A stretch of 64,000 nt of DNA from contig OZ244854.1 of assembly GCA_965220985.1 (NCBI GenBank), positions 3,100,001 to 3,164,000 on the forward strand. Reading direction: 5' to 3'. The position numbers and the translations under genes were made by a program. Of the stretch, positions 45,274-53,473 are shown in pieces. Each line of letters starts with the position of its first letter. Position 1 is the stretch's first letter. Below the pieces are notes generated by a model that was given only the letters and a program-made list of their open reading frames with translations, did not search any database and was not told the DNA's origin. This DNA comes from JAPPHA01 sp965220985 (lineage in GTDB: Bacteria > Pseudomonadota > Alphaproteobacteria > Rhodobacterales > Rhodobacteraceae).

Positions 45274-46227
45274 ATGACCAAGAAAATCTTATCCGTGATT
45301 GCGGCGGCCACGCTGGCTGCTTCGCCAATTTCGGTCAAGGCCGATAGCAGCGACCCGATCATCATCCCGACTCACAACTGGTCGAGCCAGATCGTGATGA
45401 GCTATGCAGTCGGCCAGATGCTCGAGGGCATCGGTTACAACGTCGAGTATGTCTCGACCGACTCCCAAGCGGTCTACGAATCCGTTCGCCTCGGCGATGT
45501 GACGCTCGAGCTCGAAGTGTGGGAAGGCGCTTTTGGCGTCGCGTTCAATGAAGCGCTCGCAAAGGGCGGACTTCATGACGCGGGCGATCATGACGCGGTG
45601 ACCCGGGAAGACTGGTGGTATCCCTTGTGGACCAAGGATCACTGCCCCGGCCTGCCCGACTGGGAAGCGCTGAACGATTGCGCGGAAATTTTTGCCACGC
45701 CCGAAACCGGTGACAAGGGCCGGTTCCTCGGCGGGCCGGTCGACTGGCTCAAGCACGATGTCGAACGGGTCGAAGGCCTAGGCATGGATTTCGTCGTGGT
45801 CAATGCCGGATCGGCGGCGGCGCTGTTCGCGGAGGTTGCGGCAGCCGAAAAGACCAAGAGACCAGTCGTTCTGTTCAACTGGACGCCGAATTTCGCCGAA
45901 GCCGTTTGGCCAGGCGAATTTGTCGAGTTTCCGCCTTACTTTGAAGGCTGCAAGGACGATGCCTCGCTCGGGCCGAACCCGGACATGACGTATGACTGCG
46001 GAAACCCGGCCAACGGTTACCTCAAGAAGGCTGCTTGGGACGGAATGGAAGACAAGTGGCCGCGAGCCTACCAGCTCCTCACCAGGATTTCGTTCACCAA
46101 CCCGCAAATTGCCGAGATGGCGAAGCTGGTTGACGTCGACGAAATGGAGCCCGAGGACGCTGCAACCCACTGGCTTGAAAACAACACGGATGTCTGGGAG
46201 CCTTGGCTTTCGGATCTGTCGAGCTGA
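45274..46227 (+). CDS. tmoX: TMAO ABC transporter substrate-binding protein
   Basis: Periplasmic OpuAC-type binding protein for trimethylamine N-oxide, 317 aa. Signal peptide at residues 1-23 ending VKA. GGAGGAAAG precedes ATG. Aromatic residues that could cage a quaternary/N-oxide group are abundant (NWSSQIV, VWEGAFG, EDWWYPLWT, FNWTPNF). Part of tmm-tmoXWV-tdm; a glycine betaine/choline binding protein is the alternative from sequence alone. Confidence 0.9.
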   Translation: MTKKILSVIAAATLAASPISVKADSSDPIIIPTHNWSSQIVMSYAVGQMLEGIGYNVEYVSTDSQAVYESVRLGDVTLELEVWEGAFGVAFNEALAKGGLHDAGDHDAVTREDWWYPLWTKDHCPGLPDWEALNDCAEIFATPETGDKGRFLGGPVDWLKHDVERVEGLGMDFVVVNAGSAAALFAEVAAAEKTKRPVVLFNWTPNFAEAVWPGEFVEFPPYFEGCKDDASLGPNPDMTYDCGNPANGYLKKAAWDGMEDKWPRAYQLLTRISFTNPQIAEMAKLVDVDEMEPEDAATHWLENNTDVWEPWLSDLSS

Positions 46228-46292
46228 GCCGAACGGGGATGTTCACACGAGTTGCGTGCATGCGCGACATCGGGACATCATGAGATGAACTT

Positions 46293-46328
46293 GAGCAACG
46301 CCCGTATCATCGGATTCGGGCGTTGCTC
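46293..46328 (+). terminator. Hairpin after tmoX
   Basis: Perfect 12-bp inverted repeat (GAGCAACGCCCG / CGGGCGTTGCTC, loop 12 bases) between tmoX and tmoW. No T-run. It resembles the hairpins that protect binding-protein mRNA and lower expression of downstream transporter genes. Confidence 0.65.
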
Positions 46329-46351
46329 GCCTATTGGGAATGGGGAGGATC

Positions 46352-47386
46352 ATGGCTGAGGCCGAGCCTGTCATTCGATGCCAGGGCATTTGGAAGCTCT
46401 TTGGCAGTCGACCCGAGCAGTATCTCGCGTCGATGACGGGTGCGCCCGATTACGAAAAAATCAGGGCGGACGGATACATCGCGGCGGTTCGCGATGTTTC
46501 TCTTTCCATCGACAAGGGTGAAATGCTGGTCATCATGGGCCTCTCCGGGTCCGGAAAGTCCACCCTGGTGCGGTGCATGAGCCGCCTGATCGATGTCACA
46601 GGCGGCAAGATCGAGGTCGAGGGACAGGACATCGGCACCCTTTCGGAAAGCGCCCTGATCGAACTCCGGCGTTCGAAGATGGGGATGGTCTTCCAGAACT
46701 TTGCGCTCTTGCCTCATCGCACGGTGCTCGAAAACGTCGCCTTTCCGCTCGAAATGCGCGGACAGGACCGGCTCGCGCGCCGCGAGCGGGCGTTGGAAGT
46801 GATCCGGCTGGTCGGCCTCGACGGTCGGGAGGACTACTTTCCGCGCGAACTCTCGGGCGGACAGCAACAACGGGTCGGAATCGCCAGAAGTCTCGCAATC
46901 GAGCCGGACATCTGGTTTCTTGACGAGCCGTTTTCGGCGCTCGATCCACTGATCCGCCGCGAAATGCAGGACGAGTTTCTGCGGCTCCAGGAAATGCTCG
47001 GCAAGACCATCGTCTTCATCACCCATGACTTCGACGAGGCTCTGCGTCTCGCCGACCGCATCGCGATCATGCACAACGGCGCGGTCGAACAGGTCGACAC
47101 GCCCGACCAAATTGTTCTTGAACCGGCAACCGACTACGTCCGGAAATTCACGGAAGACATCGAGAAGGCGCGGGTGGTTCACGCCGCAGGCCTTGCTCGG
47201 CCGATCGACGCCAATGCCGTGCCCGAGGGACAATCGATCGCGGGCACCATGACGATACTCGAACTTGCCCGTCAGCTGGTCAACGACCGGCGCGAAGACA
47301 TCCCGGTTGCGGATGCCAAAGGCCGAGTGACAGGGACGCTGAGACGGGATGATGCGCTCGACATCCTGTTCGGGGAAAGGTCGTGA
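46352..47386 (+). CDS. tmoW: TMAO ABC transporter ATP-binding protein
   Basis: ProV/OpuAA-type ATPase, 344 aa from ATG 46352 (GGGGAGG upstream; an ATG at 46334 is less well placed). Walker A GLSGSGKST, signature ELSGGQQQRVGIAR, Walker B WFLDEPFSALDP, switch His in FITHDFDEAL. C-terminal region continues as a partial CBS-like segment (from about residue 275). Overlaps tmoV by four bases (GTGA). Confidence 0.92.
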   Translation: MAEAEPVIRCQGIWKLFGSRPEQYLASMTGAPDYEKIRADGYIAAVRDVSLSIDKGEMLVIMGLSGSGKSTLVRCMSRLIDVTGGKIEVEGQDIGTLSESALIELRRSKMGMVFQNFALLPHRTVLENVAFPLEMRGQDRLARRERALEVIRLVGLDGREDYFPRELSGGQQQRVGIARSLAIEPDIWFLDEPFSALDPLIRREMQDEFLRLQEMLGKTIVFITHDFDEALRLADRIAIMHNGAVEQVDTPDQIVLEPATDYVRKFTEDIEKARVVHAAGLARPIDANAVPEGQSIAGTMTILELARQLVNDRREDIPVADAKGRVTGTLRRDDALDILFGERS

Positions 47387-49347
47387 ACACGGATGCGGTT
47401 CCGTTTGCGCGCCCCGGCGGCTGGCTCGCCCAGGTGCAGCCGGGCCACGTGCTCATGTTCCTCGCGGTTCTCGCGGTCACCTTCAAGGTCGCTCTGCCTG
47501 ATTTTCTGATCCGCCCCCCTGAATGGCTGGTCCTGCCATTCGCGGACTGGATCAATGCATCGTTCAATTTCATCAAGGACGACCTCGGGTTCATCCACGT
47601 GACGCGGGCATTTGCCGGCGGGGTCGAATGGTTGCTCGATGTCACCGCGAACCTCTTGTACGGCCGCAATCGCTGGCCGCGAATCGGACCGATTCCATGG
47701 ACGACCATTGCGGTGACGGCCGCGATCGTGGGGTACGTTCTCAATGGCTGGAAGCTGGCCTGCCTGTCCGGCGGCACGTTCGTCTGGATTGCTGTGATGG
47801 GCCAGTGGAAGTGGTCGATGGAGACCCTGTCGGTCATCATCGTCGCTGCGCCGATCGCCGTCGTCCTTGGCTTGCTGCTCGGGATTGCCGCTTGGCGCCG
47901 GGCATGGGTCGAAAGGCTGCTGAACCCGATTCTCAACATCGCACAGTCCTTGCCACACTTCGCCTACATGATTCCGGTCGTCGTCTTCATTGGGGTCGGC
48001 CCGAAATCCGGCGCTGTGGTCACCATCATCTTCGCGACTCCTCCGATGATCCGGATGACCTTGCTCGGACTCAAGAAAGTTCCGCCGGAGACCGTCGAAA
48101 ACGGTCACATGTGCGGCGCGAACCGGTGGCAGTTGATGTGGCATGTCCGGATACCGACCGCGCGCACGGAAATTCTGGTCGGTGTCAACCAGGTGATCAT
48201 GCAGTGCCTCGCGATGGTTGTTCTCGCCAGTTTCATCGGGATGCCAGGTCTCGGTCAGAAGCTCCTGCAGCTCCTGCAGGCTCTCAAGGTCGGACGTTCG
48301 GTCGAGATCGGAATCACTGTCGTCTTGATCGCGGTCTGGCTTGACCAATGCACGAAGGCGTGGGCCCAAAAGCAGCCGGTGCATTTCGAGAAGGGAACGA
48401 GCTGGGCTTTTCGCCATCGTTTCGCCCTGGTCTGGGCCGGTTTGGTCGCCGTGACCCTGGTCGCGGCCCAGTTCTGGCCGATTGCCAATGAAGTCAAGCG
48501 CAACCAGGCGTTCACGATTTCCGGGCCGCTCGATGCAATGGTTGACTGGATCATCGTGACAATCGATCCGTTTACCCAGTGGTTGCGCGGCGCGTTGATC
48601 CGGTTCGTCCTGATTCCGATGCGAGACGCCTATCTTTACCTGCCATTTGTCGCGGTTCTGTTGCTTCTCGCAGGGGTAGGCGCCTTGATCGGGCGCATGC
48701 GTTCTGCCTTGGTGTGCGTTGCGTTCTTCGGTCTGATCGCGATGTCCGGATGGTGGGACAGGGCGATGATCACCACCTACATGGTGAGTTTCGCGGTCCT
48801 GCTCGCCGCCATCATCGGATTGCCGCTGGGGATCTGGGGGTCGCGGTCGGCAGGTCGTTCTCGCGTCGTGCTGCTCGTTTGCGACACCATGCAGACCTTT
48901 CCGAGTTTCATCTATCTCATTCCGGTCGTGATGCTCTTTGGGGTCAATGACGTTGCGGCGATCGGGGCTGTCGTGACCTTCGGCGCCATTCCGATGACGA
49001 GATACACCATCGAGGGGCTTCGCTCGGTTCCTTCCGCCTTGATCGAGGCTGCGGACATGTCGGGGGCCTCCAGCTTTCAGAAGCTGATGAAGGTTCGATT
49101 GCCGATCGCGGTTCCCACCATTATGGTCGGGGTCAACCAGACCGTGATGTTTTCGCTGTTCATGGTGATCATCGCGGCGTTCATCGGGACGCAGGACCTT
49201 GGCCAGGAAATGCAGCGTGCCTTGTCGTCGACCGACGTCGGCAAGGGTCTCGTTCTCGGGCTGTGCGTTGCATTCATGGGATTGATGGTCGATCACCTGA
49301 TCATCCGCTGGTCGTCGGCGCGCAAGTCGGCGCTTGGCCTTGGTTGA
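47383..49347 (+). CDS. tmoV: TMAO ABC transporter permease (double permease)
   Basis: Inner-membrane subunit of 654 aa, GTG start. It holds two ProW-type permease halves in one chain (about residues 140-320 and 420-640), each with its own EAA loop: ENGHMCGANRWQLMWHVRIPTARTEI and EAADMSGASSFQKLMKVRLPIAVPTI. The fused form is usual for TmoV and some choline transporters. A long open frame on the opposite strand is a shadow of its skewed codons. Confidence 0.92.
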   Translation: MNTDAVPFARPGGWLAQVQPGHVLMFLAVLAVTFKVALPDFLIRPPEWLVLPFADWINASFNFIKDDLGFIHVTRAFAGGVEWLLDVTANLLYGRNRWPRIGPIPWTTIAVTAAIVGYVLNGWKLACLSGGTFVWIAVMGQWKWSMETLSVIIVAAPIAVVLGLLLGIAAWRRAWVERLLNPILNIAQSLPHFAYMIPVVVFIGVGPKSGAVVTIIFATPPMIRMTLLGLKKVPPETVENGHMCGANRWQLMWHVRIPTARTEILVGVNQVIMQCLAMVVLASFIGMPGLGQKLLQLLQALKVGRSVEIGITVVLIAVWLDQCTKAWAQKQPVHFEKGTSWAFRHRFALVWAGLVAVTLVAAQFWPIANEVKRNQAFTISGPLDAMVDWIIVTIDPFTQWLRGALIRFVLIPMRDAYLYLPFVAVLLLLAGVGALIGRMRSALVCVAFFGLIAMSGWWDRAMITTYMVSFAVLLAAIIGLPLGIWGSRSAGRSRVVLLVCDTMQTFPSFIYLIPVVMLFGVNDVAAIGAVVTFGAIPMTRYTIEGLRSVPSALIEAADMSGASSFQKLMKVRLPIAVPTIMVGVNQTVMFSLFMVIIAAFIGTQDLGQEMQRALSSTDVGKGLVLGLCVAFMGLMVDHLIIRWSSARKSALGLG

Positions 49348-49454
49348 GCGGAAGAATGGGTGCGGCGGATTGGCCTCGTCATGAACGAACCGACAACATC
49401 ACGGATTGACGGTCTCCCGCGACCCAAAATGTTCGGGGCAGGAGTTGACTTCGG

Positions 49455-51833
49455 ATGCTGAACACGCCGTTTCTTGAAGTCCCGTTCGAGCGCTCGGGTG
49501 TCATCGAGCCAGGTCGACCGATCCTGCAGCCTGGGGTCGAGCGAATTCCCGTCCCGGGCGGGGGATCCCGCGCCATCCGCGTTCGTGCCGGCGACGAGTT
49601 TCTGGTCGTTGACACCGAAGGCTTGCAACCGGCGGAGATCGCGATTTTTTCGAAACAGGGGATTTCCGATGTCGGCATGATCGGACGAAACGGGGGGTGT
49701 CCGGCGGTCGGATTGAAGTCCGTTTTGACGTCAGGGCATCCATCGGGGATGCGCGTCAACCGCGCCTTGTCGGAGGCCGGGTTCAATGTCGGGCGCGCTG
49801 AGGCGGTTCGGGTTTTTGAAGACGGGTCGCGCGCAGGCGATTTCGAGCAATTCACGGCAGATTCGGACGGCCTGCTGATCGTGGCTGCACCGGGCGGCCC
49901 GATGGAGCCGGACCAGCAGAACGTGACCACGGGCATTGTTCTTTACGTCAAGCGGTCTTCACGTGGCGGCAAGGACGAGAGCCTCGCGGCACCCGATCCG
50001 CTCGCAGATCCGCTTCACGACATCAACGTTCAGCCTGGCGAGGCGCGAGCCTACGAGGTGCGTGCCGGGCAGTTCATCCAGATCGTCGATGTCAAGGGGC
50101 GCGAGTGTTCCGACTTCCAGGCATTCTCGTTGCGCGCGCGCGATTCAGGGCTGGAACGCGACATCGATCCGACCACGACGCGCACATTGATGGGATCGCT
50201 TTATCCAACGCCTGGAATCTACTCGAAATACTGGACGGTGGACCAGGAACCGCTGGTCGAGATCGTCCAGGACACGTGCGGCCGGCATGACACCTTTGGT
50301 CTTGCTTGCACGGCACGCTACTACGAGGATCTCGGTTATCCCGGGCACGTCAACTGTTCGGACAACATCAACGTCGAGATGCAGGACTGGGGCATCAGGC
50401 CACGGGGAGGCTGGCCGGCAATCAACTTCTTTTTCAACACGATGCTTGATGACACCAATGCTGTTGTCCTTGACGATCCCTGGTCGCGCCCCGGCGATCA
50501 CGTGCTCTTGAGGGCCTTGAGCGATCTGGTGTGCGTTTCAACCGCTTGTCCGTGCGATATCGATCCGGCGAACGGGTGGAACCCGACAGACATTCAGGTT
50601 CGGGTGTATGACGCGAAAGAGGATTTTCGGCGTTCGATTGGCTGGCGCAGATCGGTGGAGAGCGATTTGGAAGAAACGAAAGAGACGGGATTTCATGGGT
50701 GTTTCGCCCGACACACGCGCGATTTCACCGAGTACAACGGGTACTGGCTGGCGAATTCGATGACCGGACATGGTGCGATTGCGGAATACTGGGCGTGTCG
50801 GGAAATGGCGGCAATCATGGATCTCTCGCCGCTTCGAAAATACGAGGTGACCGGCCCTGATGCCGAAAAACTCATGCAGCTGTGCGTCACGCGAGACATC
50901 AGCCGATTGTCGGTGGGGCAGGTGGTCTACACCGCGATGTGCTACGAGCACGGCGGAATGATCGACGACGGAACCGTGTTCCGACTGGGGGAGATGAATT
51001 TCCGCTGGGTCGGTGGCAACGACGATTCGGGCCTCTGGCTGCGGAAACAGGCGGAACTGGGCGGAATGAATGCCTGGGTGCGCGATTCGACTGACCAGTT
51101 GTGCAATGTTGCCGTCCAGGGGCCGCTCTCACGCGAAATCCTGGCCGAGACCTTCTGGACGCCTCCGACCCAGCCGACGATCGAGGAGCTGGAGTGGTTC
51201 CGGTTCACGGTTGCGCGGGTCGGCGAATACAACGGTGCTGCGGTCGTGATCAGCAGGACGGGTTACACCGGCGAACTTGGCTACGAGGTCTTCTGCCATC
51301 CGAAGGATGCTACTGTCGTCTACGATGCCATCGCCAAAGCCGGAGAGCCTCGTGGGCTGACTCCCTTGGGGCTTGAAGCGCTGGACAAGCTGCGGATCGA
51401 GGCGGGCCTCGTATTTGCCGGCAACGAGTTTTGCGATCAGACGGATCCGTTCGAGGCGGGCATCGGCTTCACGGTCCCGCTGAAGAGCAAGAATGCGGAT
51501 TTCATTGGCAGAAAGGCGCTTGAGGAACGCAAGGCGCACCCGCAGCGCAAGCTGGTCGGACTTGATATCGAGGGTGGGGTCGTGCCGAGCGCGGGCGACT
51601 GCATCAGGATCGGCAAGGCGCAGGTTGGCGAGGTGACCTCGGCGACACGGTCACCCACACTTGAGCGTGTGGTCGCGCTCGCGCGCATCAGCGTCGCGCA
51701 CGCCGAAGTCGGGACGCCTGTCGAGATTGGCCAGCTTGATGGTCACAGCAAGCGGCTTCTGGCTCGCGTGGCTGGTTTTCCGGCATTCGATCCTCAAAAG
51801 CACAGGGTCCGAGGCGACTATTCGCGCGGTTAA
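49455..51833 (+). CDS. tdm: Trimethylamine N-oxide demethylase
   Basis: Converts TMAO to dimethylamine and formaldehyde; the formaldehyde is captured on tetrahydrofolate by the C-terminal domain. The 792-aa protein has the Tdm layout: N-terminal DUF1989-type, zinc-binding domain (two repeats, about residues 20-180 and 190-385, with GRECSDFQAF, CSDNINVEM and CPCDIDPANGWNPTDIQ) and a GcvT-type aminomethyltransferase domain (from about 415: REMAAIMDLSPLRKYEVTGPDAEKL, to SRTGYTGELGYEVF and GLEALDKLRIEAGL). Position right after tmoXWV confirms it. Last gene of the cluster. Confidence 0.95.
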   Translation: MLNTPFLEVPFERSGVIEPGRPILQPGVERIPVPGGGSRAIRVRAGDEFLVVDTEGLQPAEIAIFSKQGISDVGMIGRNGGCPAVGLKSVLTSGHPSGMRVNRALSEAGFNVGRAEAVRVFEDGSRAGDFEQFTADSDGLLIVAAPGGPMEPDQQNVTTGIVLYVKRSSRGGKDESLAAPDPLADPLHDINVQPGEARAYEVRAGQFIQIVDVKGRECSDFQAFSLRARDSGLERDIDPTTTRTLMGSLYPTPGIYSKYWTVDQEPLVEIVQDTCGRHDTFGLACTARYYEDLGYPGHVNCSDNINVEMQDWGIRPRGGWPAINFFFNTMLDDTNAVVLDDPWSRPGDHVLLRALSDLVCVSTACPCDIDPANGWNPTDIQVRVYDAKEDFRRSIGWRRSVESDLEETKETGFHGCFARHTRDFTEYNGYWLANSMTGHGAIAEYWACREMAAIMDLSPLRKYEVTGPDAEKLMQLCVTRDISRLSVGQVVYTAMCYEHGGMIDDGTVFRLGEMNFRWVGGNDDSGLWLRKQAELGGMNAWVRDSTDQLCNVAVQGPLSREILAETFWTPPTQPTIEELEWFRFTVARVGEYNGAAVVISRTGYTGELGYEVFCHPKDATVVYDAIAKAGEPRGLTPLGLEALDKLRIEAGLVFAGNEFCDQTDPFEAGIGFTVPLKSKNADFIGRKALEERKAHPQRKLVGLDIEGGVVPSAGDCIRIGKAQVGEVTSATRSPTLERVVALARISVAHAEVGTPVEIGQLDGHSKRLLARVAGFPAFDPQKHRVRGDYSRG

Positions 51834-51881
51834 TCGCCAAGTGGGCTGAAGGTGATGCAGAGACTGACAATCCGCAGCGTG

Positions 51882-51898
51882 CCGTAGAGATTCTACGG
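51882..51898 (+). other. Short hairpin after tdm
   Basis: CCGTAGA / TCTACGG with a three-base loop, about 50 bases after the tdm stop. No T-run, so only a possible weak or Rho-aided 3' end. Confidence 0.3.
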
Positions 51899-52091
51899 TG
51901 CAAACCGAAAACGTGCTGCATTCCGAATCAAGTCTTCGGCGTTGATCCGAAGGCCTTTGACAACGCCCTTTCAACACCCGCGATAGCTGTTGGCCGGCCC
52001 GACTTGCTCACATGTCGCAACCGGACAATCTCATTCCAATTCGATGAATTGACGACAACTCTATCCCCTCTTGGACCAGCAGACTTGTCAA

Positions 52092-52133
52092 AATCGGTAA
52101 AAAACCATATATTATATATCGCTTTCACCGATT
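52092..52133. promoter_or_regulatory. Inverted repeat operator candidate upstream of abiEi
   Basis: AATCGGT (52092-52098) and ACCGATT (52127-52133) are inverted; the match extends to AAATCGGTAAAA against GAATCGGTGAAA. The space between them is very AT-rich (TATATTATATAT), a likely -10 region. AbiEi proteins repress their own operon through inverted repeats, so this is a fitting autoregulatory site. Confidence 0.55.
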
Positions 52134-52148
52134 CAAACAAAACTGATC

Positions 52149-52958
52149 ATGCCCAAGCTCGTCTCAGCTCCGTTTTTCAGCGCCACGCCAGTTTTCGACC
52201 GGGCCGAGTATGCCGGTGCCGTCGGTCGCCGTTCTGAGGACAAGGTGGTCACCGCGATGCTTGCCCAGCACCTCAAGGCCGGCAATATCAAGCGTATCGC
52301 ACGTGGCGTCTTTGCCTCTGTCCCAAAGCATGCCGATTCTGCCAAGTGGTCGGTTGATCAGATCCTGGCGGCGTCGCGTCTACGGAGCGGCTGTGTCATT
52401 GCCTATCACTCAGCACTGGAACTCCACGGTTGCGCCTATACCGATGGCCATTTGGTGCAGGTCATCGCGCCCGGCGAACCCGGTATCGTCGAAACCGCTG
52501 AGTTCCTTTGTCAGTTCGTGACTCCACCGCGAGGGATTTCCTTGCGAAATGACAGCCTGTCCGATGGTGTCACAGTCGTTGACCGCATGGGGTTGGAAGT
52601 CAACGTGACGACGATTGAACGGACGATCGCCGACGTATTTGATCGCTACGATCTCGTGGGCGGCGTGGAAGAGCTTTTCAAGTCTCTCGACCTCGTTCCA
52701 CGTGTCGACCCCTCCGCATTGGTGCGGCACGTAAGTGCGCTCGGCAATGCGACCGCCGCCGGCGCCTTGGGGTTTTGGTTGGAGCAAGAGCAAGAACGGC
52801 TCAGCATAGATGATGGCACGTTGAATGATCTGCGCGCGCTGGCCCCGCGACAGGTGCGATATGCATTGGGCACCAAACCTGGGGCAGGCCGGACAGCTGT
52901 GGGCTGGAATGTCATCCTTCCAGTCAAGGTTTTGGAACCCCGTTTCGAGGGGCTGTAA
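52149..52958 (+). CDS. AbiEi-family antitoxin/transcriptional regulator
   Basis: Antitoxin-type DNA-binding protein of type IV AbiE toxin-antitoxin systems, 269 aa. N-terminal winged-helix (residues about 15-60, MLAQHLKAGNIKRIARGVFA), then the core AYHSALELHGCA, VNVTTIERTIADVFDRYDLVGG and the conserved ALGFWLEQEQE helix. It is intact, but its normal partner AbiEii downstream is cut to a stub. It could now be only a repressor, or serve as an antitoxin against a toxin encoded elsewhere. Confidence 0.85.
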   Translation: MPKLVSAPFFSATPVFDRAEYAGAVGRRSEDKVVTAMLAQHLKAGNIKRIARGVFASVPKHADSAKWSVDQILAASRLRSGCVIAYHSALELHGCAYTDGHLVQVIAPGEPGIVETAEFLCQFVTPPRGISLRNDSLSDGVTVVDRMGLEVNVTTIERTIADVFDRYDLVGGVEELFKSLDLVPRVDPSALVRHVSALGNATAAGALGFWLEQEQERLSIDDGTLNDLRALAPRQVRYALGTKPGAGRTAVGWNVILPVKVLEPRFEGL

Positions 52959-52961
52959 ACG

Positions 52962-53066
52962 ATGGTACCTAGGATCCAGACCTTGGAGCGTATCGCCAGC
53001 AAAACCGGCTTTCAGGCGGGAACGCTCGAAAAAGTGATCCGGCTCCTCTGTGCGTGTCGGCACTGA
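52962..53066 (+). pseudogene. Truncated AbiEii toxin (nucleotidyltransferase) remnant
   Basis: Starting at ATG 52962, three bases after the AbiEi stop, a 34-codon frame carries QTLERIASKTGFQAGTLEKV, typical for the N-terminus of AbiEii-type nucleotidyltransferases, then ends at a TGA after LLCACRH. The GTP-binding GG(T)S/T-x-L nucleotidyltransferase core is absent. The rest of the gene appears deleted before 53213. Confidence 0.65.
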
Positions 53067-53212
53067 AGACTTGACGATCGAGAGATGAACATACTCTTCC
53101 GATCGCGAGATTGTCGTGAATCTGGTCGGGGCAATTGAAGGCAACAAGCGACCAACTGCTTGCACCGAGGGGTATTGCCCGACGGCTCCCTCCTGAGATT
53201 GATTGTCCCAAA

Positions 53213-53242
53213 ACGAAAAAGGGCCGCCAATAGGCGGCCCTT
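53213..53242 (-). terminator. Rho-independent terminator of the amtB unit
   Basis: On the minus strand AAGGGCCGCC-TATT-GGCGGCCCTT is followed by TTTCGTTTT. Perfect 10-bp stem with a four-base loop and a T-rich tail, 28 bp after the small membrane-protein gene that follows amtB. Confidence 0.88.
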
Positions 53243-53269
53243 GATCATTTGCTTGTCGACGATTTTGTG

Positions 53270-53449
53270 TCAGCTGTCGCTGTCAGCCGCGTCGTACTTG
53301 CCTTTTTCCACCCGATTGCAGGCCCACAGCAGATAGATGCAGGCGAGAACCGAAATCGCGGTGTAGATTCCGGGCATGGAACCAAACGCGCCCATGTACA
53401 TTGCACCGTCGACAACGGCCCAATCAGCTTCCGTGTATGGAAAACCCAT
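53270..53449 (-). CDS. Small single-span membrane protein downstream of amtB
   Basis: A 59-aa protein; ATG 53449 preceded by GGAGTAAACAG. N-terminal part YTEADWAVVDGAMYMGAFGS, one membrane span (IYTAISVLACIYLLWAC) and a charged tail (RVEKGKYDAADSDS). It starts 24 bp after the amtB stop and shares amtB's terminator, so both are on one transcript. No family recognised; it may be a small partner or modulator of the ammonium channel. Confidence 0.75.
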   Translation of the reverse strand: MGFPYTEADWAVVDGAMYMGAFGSMPGIYTAISVLACIYLLWACNRVEKGKYDAADSDS

Positions 53450-53473
53450 AACTGTTTACTCCTTGTCTCGCGA

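Noticed and set aside
47272..49296. 674-codon open frame on the minus strand opposite tmoV
   Set aside because: Same shadow effect: low-complexity Arg/Asp/His-rich residues, no ribosome site, and full overlap with a well-supported permease.
51882..51898. Hairpin after tdm as a Rho-independent terminator
   Set aside because: Seven-base stem without a T-run; listed only as a possible weak 3' element.
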